From the NCBI GenBank assembly GCA_035048485.1, contig CM068592.1, forward strand, positions 32,238,001-32,302,000: 64,000 nucleotides of DNA, given 5' to 3'. The notes under the pieces are model-generated. The model saw only the letters and a list, made by a program, of their open reading frames with translations, was not told the origin of the DNA and ran no database searches. Position 1 is the stretch's first letter, and each line of letters opens with the position of its first letter. Both the position numbers and the translations under genes were made by a program. Shown here piece after piece: positions 48,695-61,200 of this stretch. The stretch comes from Pteria penguin. Lineage: Eukaryota; Mollusca; Bivalvia; Pterioida; Pteriidae.

Positions 48695-50754
48695 AGCTGG
48701 CCTCTCACCATAAAAGCCGGTGTGTTTCGAAAAATTTTTAGGGAGCAAAGTTGACCTAGGTCAACCTCACTCCCGTATGTTTTATGAATATTAAATGAAT
48801 GTCTGACCCAAATGATCGAACAGAGCTTTCTCCCACAGTATAAAAGAAACAGGCGTAGTCATGCAACCGTGACATTTCATCGAAGAGACGACAAAGGCAA
48901 CCTGGCGTCACAAACAGAAGTACAGAAGTAATTATCTTTATATATTTCCTTTTTTGTTTCTTCATTTTTTGAAGTAACATACATAATAAAATACAAAGTT
49001 AGTTATAACAAAAGATCACATGATACTGTAATGTTGTATGCAATTGAAACGAAAAGGCCACCCACCCAACCGAGCGTAACGTAAATAAACAAATTTTAAA
49101 GTTCGAACGAACAAATTATATTACATGTTCTAGTTATTTAGATATTATAATATGACCAGGTATGACATATATCATAATGTACAAATAGTATCGTGTGTTC
49201 AGTTGTACTTGTAACGAACCCACCCTCTCCGTGCAAATGTAAAAAGACCAATAAGATATAGGTAATTTGAAAACTTGCGATATTCAGGTAATACTATCCT
49301 TTCTCCAAATTACAAAAGCCAAATTCCAATACTCCACAATAGACCACACATTTGGAAAGCATAATATTATTTTTACATGTATACTTTACTGTAAAAAAAA
49401 TACACATCAGTTTACACATCCGTTTGTTGACAAATCTTTTGGAGTGTTCGAGTAAGTAACACACAAACAGGAAATGGTATTGATTAAAGACGAAATCTTC
49501 AAAATTATACACAAGAATCTGTTCACGATCCTACATAGTGGGTGCATACTGAATAATGTTTTTTTGTAAATTATATGACTCTTCTGACGTCTTCATTCAC
49601 AAAGGTTTTATTTTAATTTATTTTATTTTGTTTAATTTTGTTTTATTTATTTTATTTCAAGTACAAACATTTTTCATCAATAATAGTACGAAAACTGAAA
49701 ACTATATGACACTTTTGTGATAATCTATATTGTTATTTACGGGCTAGTACGGTGTTCATACAAATTCAAGAACTAGTAACATTTTAGCTAAACAATCTGC
49801 GTTTTTGAAACACGAATGCACCAGCTGCAAATAAACATAGCTGTCAATGTTCTACCCCCGTGCCACATGATCACGCTTAGGGGATATAATTACTGTTGAA
49901 TTTTGGTAACTGTAACAACATTCTATTGAAAGTTATTAGGCATTGCAGAATTACGGAGGTACATACAGACGGACCCATCCATCACTATTACCGCCCCAAG
50001 GAAAGACTAGGTAAAAAGAACATTTGCTGTTTGAAGAACAAACAGCTTTTTTTCTTCTCTCCATCATTTCTGTCTCTGTAAATGTAAAAATACTTATAAT
50101 CGTATACTCTGAATTCAAGAAAGTGTCCTTGGGAATGCTGTATAGTAATTTCGAATTTCATTTTGCATTTGAGGTGAGGTGGGAAGGAGAAGAAATGAGA
50201 AAAGGGGTGGGATGCAGGGAAGAAATGTAAATTTGAGGGCAGTGAACTTGGGCGAATGCCACCCGGGTAGAATATGGAAAAAACGGGTTTAAAGGATAAG
50301 GCAAGAAGCGGTTTAGTCAGACAAGGCCTTTGCGTCTCCTATCTGCAGTGGATCATGTTATGAAATGCAATAACATATGCATGTTTACACTATACATATA
50401 GACTTGCATCCGTATTGTATAAGATCAATCAAAACTGAAATCAAATTGTTGTAAAGGAATTAAAAATATATAAAAATGTAAATAAATGAATCCGTCTAGT
50501 GCTGTAAGTGTTAAATATCTATGTAAAAAGCATAGTGAGGAAAAAAGTTTTCATACGTTTTGTACGGTCGCCGCCAGTTAAATGTCACGGTTTGTCGATT
50601 TGACATTTCTTTTATATGGTAAGCGAGAGCATTTGGGTCAGACGTTCATTTAGTATTCATAAAACATACGGGAGCGAGGATGACCTGTGTCGACCTCGCT
50701 CCCGTAAAAAAAAAATTTCGAAAGATTTCGGCTTTTTACGGTGAGAGGCCAGCT
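48695..50754. mobile_element. TTAA-flanked inverted-repeat DNA element, 2.06 kb
   Basis: The ends are inverted copies of about 125 bp beginning AGCTGGCCTCTCACC. The left arm is 48695-48820 and the right arm about 50630-50754. Each arm contains a smaller palindrome built on GGGAGCGAGGT. The element is flanked by TTAA on both sides (48691-48694 and 50755-50758), the target duplication typical of piggyBac-type transposition. The 1.8-kb interior shows no transposase frame, so it is non-autonomous. It sits inside a coding block of the - strand ZU5-like gene; removing it with one TTAA restores an open frame across the junction. Superfamily is inferred from the TTAA only; the terminal bases are not the usual piggyBac CCC. 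Confidence 0.75.
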
Positions 50755-51237
50755 TTAAGCACATAGGTTTCACTTTCAGACCAGTGATTGTCCTCTATTG
50801 CCATCTTTTCGAACATTTGTTTGTCAAATGTGCGTAATTTGTAAACATGCAAGAGATTTTTACTGTGTCTTCCCGTTTCAAGTTATCTTCAGCTACGAAA
50901 TAATAGATTATCCCTTCTACAAACCCTATGAGATTAAAAGAAAAATTATTTTGCATTTTTAATTAAAATTATTTCAACGATTTTCAAACAAACTTACAAA
51001 ACATAAAACAAAGAACACCCCAAAATCCCCAAAGAAACAACAAAAAGGAAAATAGAGAGCGAGGGAGGGGGAGGGGGTACCCAAAACAAAAGGAACTCAG
51101 CAGCTGTACTACGTGGACTTTTCTTGCACAGATTTGTACATACATTCATACGTGGAGCTTGACCTTTTTTTGGTAAAATTTCCGACCAAGGGTGGGGGAT
51201 TGCAACCCTACCCCCCTCTAGATCCGCCAATGGTGTA

Positions 51238-51505
51238 TATTGATTGATTAATTGATTTTTGTTTAACGTCACACCACGAATATTTCAAGTATATGGTGAT
51301 GGCATCTGCCTGATGCGGGGCATACAAAGTTTGACCTTTGCAACGGACCCACCCGAAGCAGTGAGGGATCTTTAACGTGCTATGCATACCACGACACGGG
51401 ACCTCAGTTTTTACTGTCTCATCCGAAAGACAGGACACCGTCATGACCAGAGCGGGATTCGCACCCCAACCCCGATCAGGAGGCGAGCGCGATACCACTA
51501 GGCCT
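51238..51505 (-). mobile_element. RUDI-like SINE, present only in the C unit
   Basis: A- and B-box region at 51445-51505, CATCAGGCAGATGCCATCAC near 51310 and an ATCA tail at 51240. The matching B-side sequence (CCGCCAATGGTAAATATCAG at 19671) runs straight through, so it is the empty site. Flanking duplication is short and imperfect. Confidence 0.85.
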
Positions 51506-52774
51506 TGGTATCCTTGGTAAATACTACTGTTTCATAACTGTGTGTAAATTAAAATAGTAAAGGAGAAATAACAAAACGCTATACCACATGGCATTGTTAA
51601 AATGTAAAATCTGTAGAAGCATGAATAAATAATAAATGCATTTTTGAATAATGAATAAATCATCAGATAAACAAACAAAATATTAGAATATATTTGAGCG
51701 TTATCATCCCTATAAATCTTCTATGAAAAGCGAATTTTATATATCAGTACTGATAACAAATCGACGACAAAGAAAAATGCTTGGCATTCATTTAACATAA
51801 CACAATGCTGTCTGTTCCATACCTTTTTAAAGACTGTACCCATGTATGTCACGTGACGACCTTTAGGCTTAAACCCCTTTTTCCAATAATCTTCATACAA
51901 AATGAATCAACCTTCGTTTTTATTATAACAGTGTAATATATCAAAGTTCAGAGGGCAATATCTGTCTTTAATTTGAAATTTTACGCATTTACTTGTTGCT
52001 GTTTCATTCGAATGGCATACATACATTGTACAATTGAATTGTACATTTAGTCCTATTAAATAGTTCAGTGATAACATGTTCACTCGATATTCGAGAATGT
52101 TGCTCGAAATAGCAACGAATAAGTTTTAATATATCAGTATAACAATATATCTGTCTTTTGGTCTATCGCTACTTTCATAATTTACATGTAACTTTACACA
52201 ATAATAACAGTAAATGGACACATCTGTCTCCCTTATTACGTATTGCAACAACGTATAGAGTTAGGATCATGTATAGCAGTGGCGAATTCAGGGGCGCTAG
52301 CCCTGCTGATAGTGACATCGAAGTCCTACATTAAATCTCTGTCCCGGCAAAACTAGCAAAGTATTTGACCTTTATTTTCAAAATGACTTGCATTGACCTA
52401 TAAATTCCAGTAGTCAGTGTCCTATTCTATTGCAGGCACCTGGGTGTGTCCCAACCAGCGGATCTAAATTGTTAATTGTCAAGTAGAATGTTTGTACCAC
52501 TGTATATCTAAATGGAATCCATAGAAATTACCCCCTCTCTCTCTTATAGCCATTATACACTAGTATTCGCCGATACCCTGTCAGTTTTTGTAAAACATTC
52601 GCATGGAAATCCCTTATTCTATTTCGTTAATTTACATACAAATTAAGTAACTAGCTGTATTACAAGTTGTAGCGAGAGGGTAATACGCACACTCAAAGCA
52701 ATGTCTGTTCACTAAAGGGAGTTAAAACTGTATACCATATGTTCGCTAGTTATACAGTGCATAGTATAGGTTAA

Positions 52775-53425
52775 TTAGTCCCCTACCGGCATCGCCGAAG
52801 AGGACTATAGTTTTACACTCCGTCCGTCTGTCCGTCAGTACGTCAGTCACACGTTTTCCGGACTTTGTTTCTAAACGCTTGTAGATATTCATCCAATTTT
52901 TGGTGAGTCTACCACAATGAGTTACAGATCAAGTTCGAGTTTCGTTTCGGTCCACTGATTTTTGACGGAATAACGGCCCTTGGAATTAGAAAATTTCTTT
53001 AAAATGGCAGTTTTCCGGACTTTGTTTCTAAACGCTTGTAGATATTCATCCAATTTTTGGTGAGTCTACCACAATGAGTTACAGATCAAGTTCGAGTTCC
53101 GTTTCGGTCCACTGATTTTTGACGGAATTACGGCCCTTGGAATTAGAAAATTTCTTTAAAATGGCAGTTTTCCGGACTTTTTTTTCTAAACGCTTGTAGA
53201 TATTCATCCAATTTTTGATGTGTGAGTATACCACCATGAGTTACAGATCAAGTTCGAGTTTCGTTACGGTCCACTGATTTTTGACGGAATTACGGCCCTC
53301 GGAATTAGAAAATTTCTTTAAAGGTTGTGATCAAATACTTAACTTGCTGAAAGATAGTATGTTGTGTGTAGGTGTGTGTGTTTTGGGGTCTTAGTATTCC
53401 ATTTGCCAGTAGGGGACTTAGTATT
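52775..53425. repeat. Mobile repeat with three ~155-bp units, C side only
   Basis: Bounded by AGTCCCCTACCGGCATCGCC and CCAGTAGGGGACTTAGTATT (inverted ends). The unit CGGACTTTGTTTCTAAACGC...AGAAAATTTCTTTAAA starts at 52858, 53013 and 53172. Absent from the B upstream region. Confidence 0.75.
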
Positions 53426-54066
53426 GCCTAAGCAATACTCTCAGAATGCTTGTTTATTTTAAATTGTTTTGATTGTATATATAAGCCTTAAACGTATTAA
53501 AAATGAAACCTTGCAAATGTTGTGATCAAGTTCGTCGTATTAAGTGAGATACGGCTGTCTAAAACGCGATGTTTGTATACAGAATGTTTACAACCAACTT
53601 ATCACGTGATCTAATTCGGAAGCCGCCGCATCATGGACACTGATGGAGGACGAGGTAAATAAACTTGACGAGTAACTTTAAAAATCTGCATTCAAGTCTG
53701 CTAAATCTAGTATTTACTGAAATCGTTTTCTTTTGGAGTCTCCCTTCATCGTATTTTTATTAAACTGCGCATGCGCGAAGTCAGGTTATGGTTGTATTTA
53801 TGGAATACCCACTTTATTTACGAAGTATTTTCTCTTTATTTAGATATCTCAGAGGGTTTGAAGCAGCAAAAAATATTATTAACGCAAAGTTAATAACTTC
53901 AGCCATACCAGAGACATATATACACATGTGTATATATGTCTCTGGCCATACGAAAGAAATACAGGGGTTTTTTTGCATGCCCTAACTTTGAAATTATACC
54001 GCATTGTAGGATAACTTTAAGATAACCTAACTTCACACCGTTTTATCTGTGAATGGCCGCTGGCCG

Positions 54067-54216
<150 letters not shown>

Positions 54217-54989
54217 CTATTTATTTACAATAAAAACACTACATTCTTCTAAAAATTTAATAAAAATAATGCATTAAAGAGAATTCGATGGTCGAAACGT
54301 ACGGAAAATGTAGTATTTTACTGTGAATAATAAAAGAATAAATAAATAATTATTTTTATTTATTTTCATTCATCTATTGATCTTATTTTTATTGTAAATA
54401 TAGCCTGTCAATCATTTGAAATAATGTATTGATGTTCATTTCACACCTTTTGCAACCTGTGTAGAGACTCCACCTTGATATTGCACATTTGGACCTTGTT
54501 TAAGGGCATCTGAAACAAATAAGGATATACTTGAGCTGCCATTGAACAATGTTTAGATAAAGGATGATAAGTGATGGCACGGCATTAACAAATGAAAAAC
54601 ATTTCAATTAAATCAATTAAAACTTCATTCAAGAAGTTTGATGTTTTTTATTAGAAAGAAAGTCAAATGAACGAGTTAAACTGAAATAGACTGATAGAGT
54701 ACTACAACACACACACACACATAAAACCGTTGAAACACGAGTAGTTTAAACAACAATCCATAGTAAACTGTGTTTGTGATATTAAAAGTAAAAGAAAACA
54801 AACATTTTATGCATATGCAGTATAGAGTGTTTGTGTTCTTTTACTTTTAATGTACTGGACTTCCTTTTGGAGGGCTACTTAGAATCTTCATGTATTCATG
54901 TGATTTTGTGATAATTTTGTACTCTGTCAATTGTGATACACCCACTCTGTGTGACCTATATGTGTTAATATGCCACATTAGGTACGGAA

Positions 54990-55223
54990 GTTTGACAAGG
55001 TGTATAATTTAGGTATAGGTAAGAGATCAAAATATATTTTGGAAAAATTCTTTAACGACTTTTTTCTTTCCTTCTCAGGTGTTTATATGAGTTATCGCTA
55101 TCTGAGTAAATATTTGCATTGATATGCACTTTATTCATTGATAATTCGTTCTATTTTGTAACCTCTGGACTTGTTCCAGATATTAACATAACGTAAGATT
55201 TAAAGTCTTCAGACCAGGTCACA
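54990..55223 (+). promoter_or_regulatory. 5' flank of ACOX-C, conserved with B
   Basis: Counterpart of 23180-23408. The shared block starts where upstream sequences of B and C stop being alignable because of separate insertions, which hints that the promoter lies within it. Confidence 0.4.
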
Positions 55224-58200
55224 ATGTCGGGGAAGTTTTCATGTGAAATTCCTCTACAAGTAAATCCTGATCTTCAGGAGGAAAGAGATAGGTGTAGCTT
55301 TGATGTAAAGGCCCTGACTCACATCCTCGATGGAGGGGAAGAAAAAACAAAGAAGCGTAAACAAATAGGTGAGTCTGAATATTAAATAATTCATTGTTTT
55401 AACTTGTACATCCTCCCCGGATAAAATAATTATGGCATCTGCAATATTCATTGCACCACAAGATGCAAAGTACCTTAATTAAAGGAGAGCTTGGAGGCAT
55501 CATCTGCGGGGCCCCGACCCGAAACTGCCCTGACCCAAGAAAGCGTCACACAGGATCAAAGTAGTCATATCATTCTACTCTTGATTAAATGTAAAAAGGA
55601 AAAATAATATTATTAGAATAAAACACAATGATTTTAACTTATTGCTAACCTCGCCAAAAAAAAAAAAAATAAATAATAAGATAATACTAAGTTGTCCCCA
55701 GATGTGCGTTATATTTTACAAGAAACAATTTGGTGCAAGCACCAAAGTGTGAGCCGGAATGGGATGATGATAAAACTGCAAAGAACTGAAAAAAACCCCA
55801 AAATAACGTTTTAAGATATCCAGTATCACTTCCTCATCAGCTTTAATAGTTTATAAAATTGGTTCATTTAGCCCATTAAGTGCATAAGGCAATAGCGAGT
55901 TTATAAGACGTACGGATTAGCCTGCATTTAGTATGGAAATGTACTTTTAAAATTACTAGCCATATCATCTACCATTTGTTTTAAGCCCATGGGCTCAGTG
56001 GATGAGGTGACCGAAAGGTCCCGGGTTCGACTCCCAGTGAAACCGAGGTCCAGAGTCATGGTAGGCGTGGCACGTAAAATATCCCCCACTTCTTCGGGAG
56101 GGTCCGTTACGTGAAATAATCATGGAGTGACGTGAAACAATAATTAATCAATCAATCTACTATTTATTTTAACAAAAAAACTTAACCAATCTATAAGCAA
56201 CTGGCTGTTTGCTGGGGTAACAAGCCTTTACTGGTTAAACTTGTGGTAATGGTGTGGCCGTACTGGTAATCTTACTATTCTCAAGTTTTAATTTATAAAC
56301 AATAATTAAGGTTTTAAAATCGTCTTGCCATAATAAACAATTGTAAAATATAATTGGTTATGTTATATTCAGTCCTTCTTAGCGTAGCATTCTGTATTCA
56401 GAAACATTAGTAGGACTTACATCACACTATCATTCAATCGTAACAACTCGTTCATTTCCGTACACAAATAAGACCTTTTTTTTTAAATGGCGATGATGTT
56501 CCGATTGGCTATGATTAACCGAAAGTCACTAAGGCAACCGAATATTCATTTTGCTTATGAAGAAAGCGCGTCAAATATTTAAAAATTGTAAGGTTACACC
56601 CATCCCCAGAAAATACTCCAACAAATTTTATACTTAAATCAGCGAAAGTCTCGAAGATATTACGCTTACGTAAATCTATCAAACTGGGTCAGCGAGGTGA
56701 CACATGCTCTTTCTGCAGTGAATATAATCCTAATTTTATCATTGGTGTAAAATCCTGGGGGCGGGGCCTTGCTGTACCGCAGAAACGCATGCAACTTTCC
56801 CAAACTTATATCAAAGGATGGGCCGGATAGTGCCGGCCCACAATAAGCTAGGTGATACGCATGATTAAGCACGCATAAATATCAAAAGGAGATATCAAAA
56901 GGATATCAAATTAGAGGAACACATCTGCTTCATTGTATGATGCTAGGAGCCTGGTTTTCAACACAATGTGTCCGATGGGCTTTAGGGGAAAGTAAGGTCT
57001 GACATCATGTTTTGTCCGTGTTGAAGAAGCAGAACAAACTCTGAGAGACATAACTAAAGGTATTTCTGTTGTTGCCTGTGGAGGCAAAGGTGTGCAGCAT
57101 GGGTACCAAGTCCAAGCTAAAATGCAATCAATAGGTATAAATAAAATGACATCTATGTCTTTCTTGTTATCGAAAATACATGCAGAAATAAATATCCTGA
57201 GATCAAGGACGAAAAACGACGGTTAAGTAGCGCTGTTCGAAAGACTGGTACTGTTAAAGTGACAGAGCTCAAATTGATAGTATATACAGTTTTTATATGA
57301 ATGATTTGAATGCAAAATTCATCAATTATGAGAATGCATTTACTGTTGCCGGATAACTTGATACTGATTTAAATACTAGTGTTGCTGAATGTGCTGTACA
57401 ATTTCTGTAGAGAATACCTAGACACATGCTAATACATCAATATTACAGATTCAGTGGAAAATTCTATATATGCGATTGAATATACAAACTTGCCTCAGGG
57501 GCAAATGAAGTGCCATCCCACATCAAATTGTCAAATTGTCAAGTAAAGACTTGTCAATCTTCAATGAACTCAAATTAGAAGGCAATATCCCCAAAATAGC
57601 ACCCAACAGTCCATAATCAAATTGAGCCAAACATAACAACTTGTGTTGCATAAACTTTTTCCGAGGAGACAAGGTCCCGAGTATCGCCCCCTCTGACTGT
57701 TAATCAGGACTCTCAAGGATCTAAGCTGGCTTCCTGACGGAGAGAGCACGGTTAACTCAGGTTGATGTCGCCAATTATAGTTTTGATACTAGCACATTAT
57801 TCCTCAGAATTGTCAGTATGCATAATGCAGAGAAACTTAATAATTAATATTCAACAATGTTCAAAATAATATGTTAAATATTTGGTTTTTATTTATTCAT
57901 TTATTCTTTGTCTGAAAGTGTTGCAATATCATGTAAAGATGATGGATAAATCCAAACCACAAGTCCAAAAATCATGAAACCATAGGGCACACAAAATCAG
58001 TGAAAATGAAAAACAAATGGAAATAACAAAATATGTCTACTTGAAGAGCATATGTGAACCCCTGTGAAGGAGTGAGATTAGGTGCCCGGTGAGAGTGAGC
58101 ATCTCCTGCTTGCTAGCAACACCCGTCACATATACCTAGTAGAAAGAATCAAATCGTGTGAATTCCATATGTATTTATATATGGAGAAGTCGAAGTAGGT

Positions 58201-61200
58201 AACCTTCTAGTAAAGAAGGTGTCAATTCTGTGTAAAATGATCGGAATCGGTCTCAGTCCAGAATATCATTTAAAAGTCTGGATAACGAGATATCATATGG
58301 AGTAATAAGTCTCGTAACGACCGTAGAACTTCCTCGGTGGCGTTGCTAGTCTAGCACATATATAACCCTGGTTGAGCAGCGTAACTGAAAGTCGCCTAGC
58401 CCTCAGAACAAAGTCATTGTAATTTGAACATGCTCTGGAATAGCGTATTAACTGAGATATAATTACGCCGTATGCGGGCGATGCTGGAATGTTGCTACTT
58501 ATGAAAGGAAAGTGTGTGATAGCGAAATTGAAATCGTCACGTTTGTCATAGAGTGAGGTGTTCAATTGAGCATTAATGTCGAAAGACAACATAATATCTA
58601 AATACGAAGTAGAATTACTATTTTCTGTGGTTTCTTTGACCTCCAGTTCACTTGGATAGATGATGCTAAGGTAATCCGCGAATGAAGGATTATTAATTGA
58701 AAGCAAGTCATCTATATATCTGTAATTAAAATTGAAGTCAAGAGCCAATTGTCACTTGTCAACCGATAAAAAATCCAAAACAAAACACATGGTTTATATA
58801 TATTTAAAATTTATTTCGATTAAGTCCTAAAGTAGCAGTATTGGGTTTCAACGGAATGCAATCCACTTGTTTAGCAAGCGTCACGGGGAAAAGAGGATAA
58901 AGAATTTTATGACATGTTGACGGTTTCCCTCATAATGAAGATAGCATGCTCACAGGTCCTGAGCCTTGCTCCCTCTGACTATTAGTGGGGCTTCGAGGAA
59001 AGAAGAACGTTATTTCGCTTTCAGACAAACAGGGCAAATTGACTTCACTTTTATTTTATATAGTAATTTTGATCCCTTATACATGTCTTGTGTGTATCTT
59101 TAATACCTCTCAAATTGGGTAGCCTGTTGGACTATATAGCCTATATATATGGAGTTTATAATTATATATATCTTTAAATGTTTTTTTTTTGGGGGGGGGG
59201 GAGTGGGTTCTATTTATTTTTTACTTTAATTGTTCTGCCGTTGTGGTGAGTTGGACGTGCGGCCAGTGAACCGTTTAACCACACCAATTGAGTAAGTCGG
59301 TGCCTCGATTGCATTACAAATGAATGTTTGTGATGTTATTCTACGTCTTTACTGTTTGTTTTTCCGTCTGTCATTTGTTATACGGCGGAGTCAGGTGACT
59401 TTATGCTTTCTTTCATATTGTCTTGATGTATCTTTCTTTCATATTGTCTTGATGTATCTTTGGCCTTGGTGACGTATTAGTTGGATTAATAAATGAAAGT
59501 GTTTGTACGAAAGCAGAAGTATTCATAATAATATAGTTAAATAAATCACTGTAACTTGCAATAGTATTTGTAAAGATCCTGATGAAATTTATGGTCAATA
59601 ATTTAATGATTTATCAGCTGTAAAAGAATCGATTAACTACAAATGAGACTGACTTTATATGTTTCATTTTGATCGTTTTATTTTACCATGATATACTTAT
59701 TTCACTTTAAATGATATCAATAATTTTACATACATTTTTCTTTCCAGAACAAATTATCTACAATGACCCATTCTTTCTTGAAAATTCTAAAACTCGTGCC
59801 TTCGGATCGAAGTCGGAATTTTATGGAGAATCGGTGTTAAAGTCAACAAAACTTTTCAAATTACGGAAACAGCACAAATGGACAAACGAAGAATTTAACA
59901 TTGCTAAAATGTATGTCAAAGTATACGGTAACAATATCATATCACTACTAAACACCTTATTATAACGTTTTAGATACCGTTGTAAAAGGTAAATGTTCAG
60001 TTGAATTATAAAGGGAAAATCCCCCAGAGCACAAAACAACTTGAATATGAAATATTATGCATTTGTTTAATAAGGGATTTATATTCCTAAGCAAATCTAT
60101 CATTTAACTATGTTCTTCACAATTCTGTGTTTCTTTTTCATTAAGGTCAGTTGGTGGTGAACTTGCATTGGGTATCCACGATTCCATGTTCACTGCCGGC
60201 TTAGAACGTCTTGCCACCGACGAACAGAAAGCAAGGTGGTTACCAGCAGCCAAACAATACAAAATCATTGGGACTTACGCTCAGACGGAACTGGGGCACG
60301 GTACGGTTAATTAGAAGTCTAAAAGTACCTTTTTCAGTTGGTATGTAGTGAAATCACTGCTTCAGGTAGGCCCATAGCACAGTTCAAAATAGTTAAGATG
60401 TCACTAACATTTAATAGTAATACTCTTGAAGTGCATAAAACAATTACAAAACATAATATTATTATCATCAATGCACTTTGAATAAAAGCATACATTGTAT
60501 GTGATATAGATTTATGCCATATCAGAAATTATTTTTGACAGGCACTTTCCTTCGAGGATTGGAAACAACGGCAACTTACGATCCCAAGACACAAGAATTC
60601 ATTCTGAATACTCCGTCCATCTCGGCTATGAAATGGTGGCCTGGAGCATGTATATATTGCTTAATTATATGTTAATTAAAGTAGAACACTACGGTAGTAT
60701 ATTTAGTCATTAACATTAAAGGAATAAAGAATCGAACGTCAAATATGTTCATACACAGGCTGCATGCATTTCTCTGAATGTTCCTGGTATCATTGTTGAC
60801 ATTACATGTTCATTTTCAATTAATATTTTGTCACTCATTACAAAAGTATTTATTTATTTAAAATAAAACCAAGAAAGCTAAATTGTGCCGAAAATTATAT
60901 TTTGTATTGGTATATTATTGTATGTATTATACATACAAAGACGTACACTTAGTAAATAAGTTCATGTTGATCTAAAATGCTTTCTTTAATCCTTAACTCA
61001 TCTCAAACATATAAAACTAATAAGAAATATAGTATAAATTAAATAACTGACTGAATCAGGTGGCTTATCAGTCATCCTTGTTATACTGATATATAAGACA
61101 TATAAAATTGTATTCAGTGCACCATATGTGTATTCCGATACAATGTGTCTCTTCCGTGATATTCAAAACCAAAGTTGAGGAAGTCCAAAGTAGGAGTATC

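Larger units (their letters stand above)
45772..50866 (-). pseudogene. ZU5-like domain gene, truncated and transposon-interrupted
   Basis: Four - strand coding blocks with matching phases. (1) about 50866-50759 continuing into 48694-48534, split by a TTAA element but in frame across it when one TTAA is counted. (2) 48047-47868, after a good acceptor. (3) 47605-47310, ending in a GTAAGA donor. (4) 46030-45772 with a stop; its join to block 3 is phase-compatible but uncertain. Block 2 carries GQVITPAGTNYT followed by a hydrophobic stretch, and block 3 has FHTPVKVQIPL and ends in a THFST segment. This order (Gly-rich start, kPv.v.iP, hFs.f) is that of ZU5 domains as in UNC5, ankyrin and PIDD-type proteins. 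The end of block 1 and start of block 2 (WKEAGWE ... KFKLEKDHPFYI) looks like the tail of a preceding module, so modules may be tandem. Block 4 is not recognised. The 5' part is missing near the segmental duplication edge at 50909. A gene whose intron simply hosts the element is possible but less likely. Confidence 0.6.

Noticed and set aside
56560..56720. LINE C-terminal zinc-knuckle fragment ([17 protein letters not shown])
   Set aside because: The CxxC is suggestive, but the following His/Cys and tryptophan landmarks are missing, so support is too weak.
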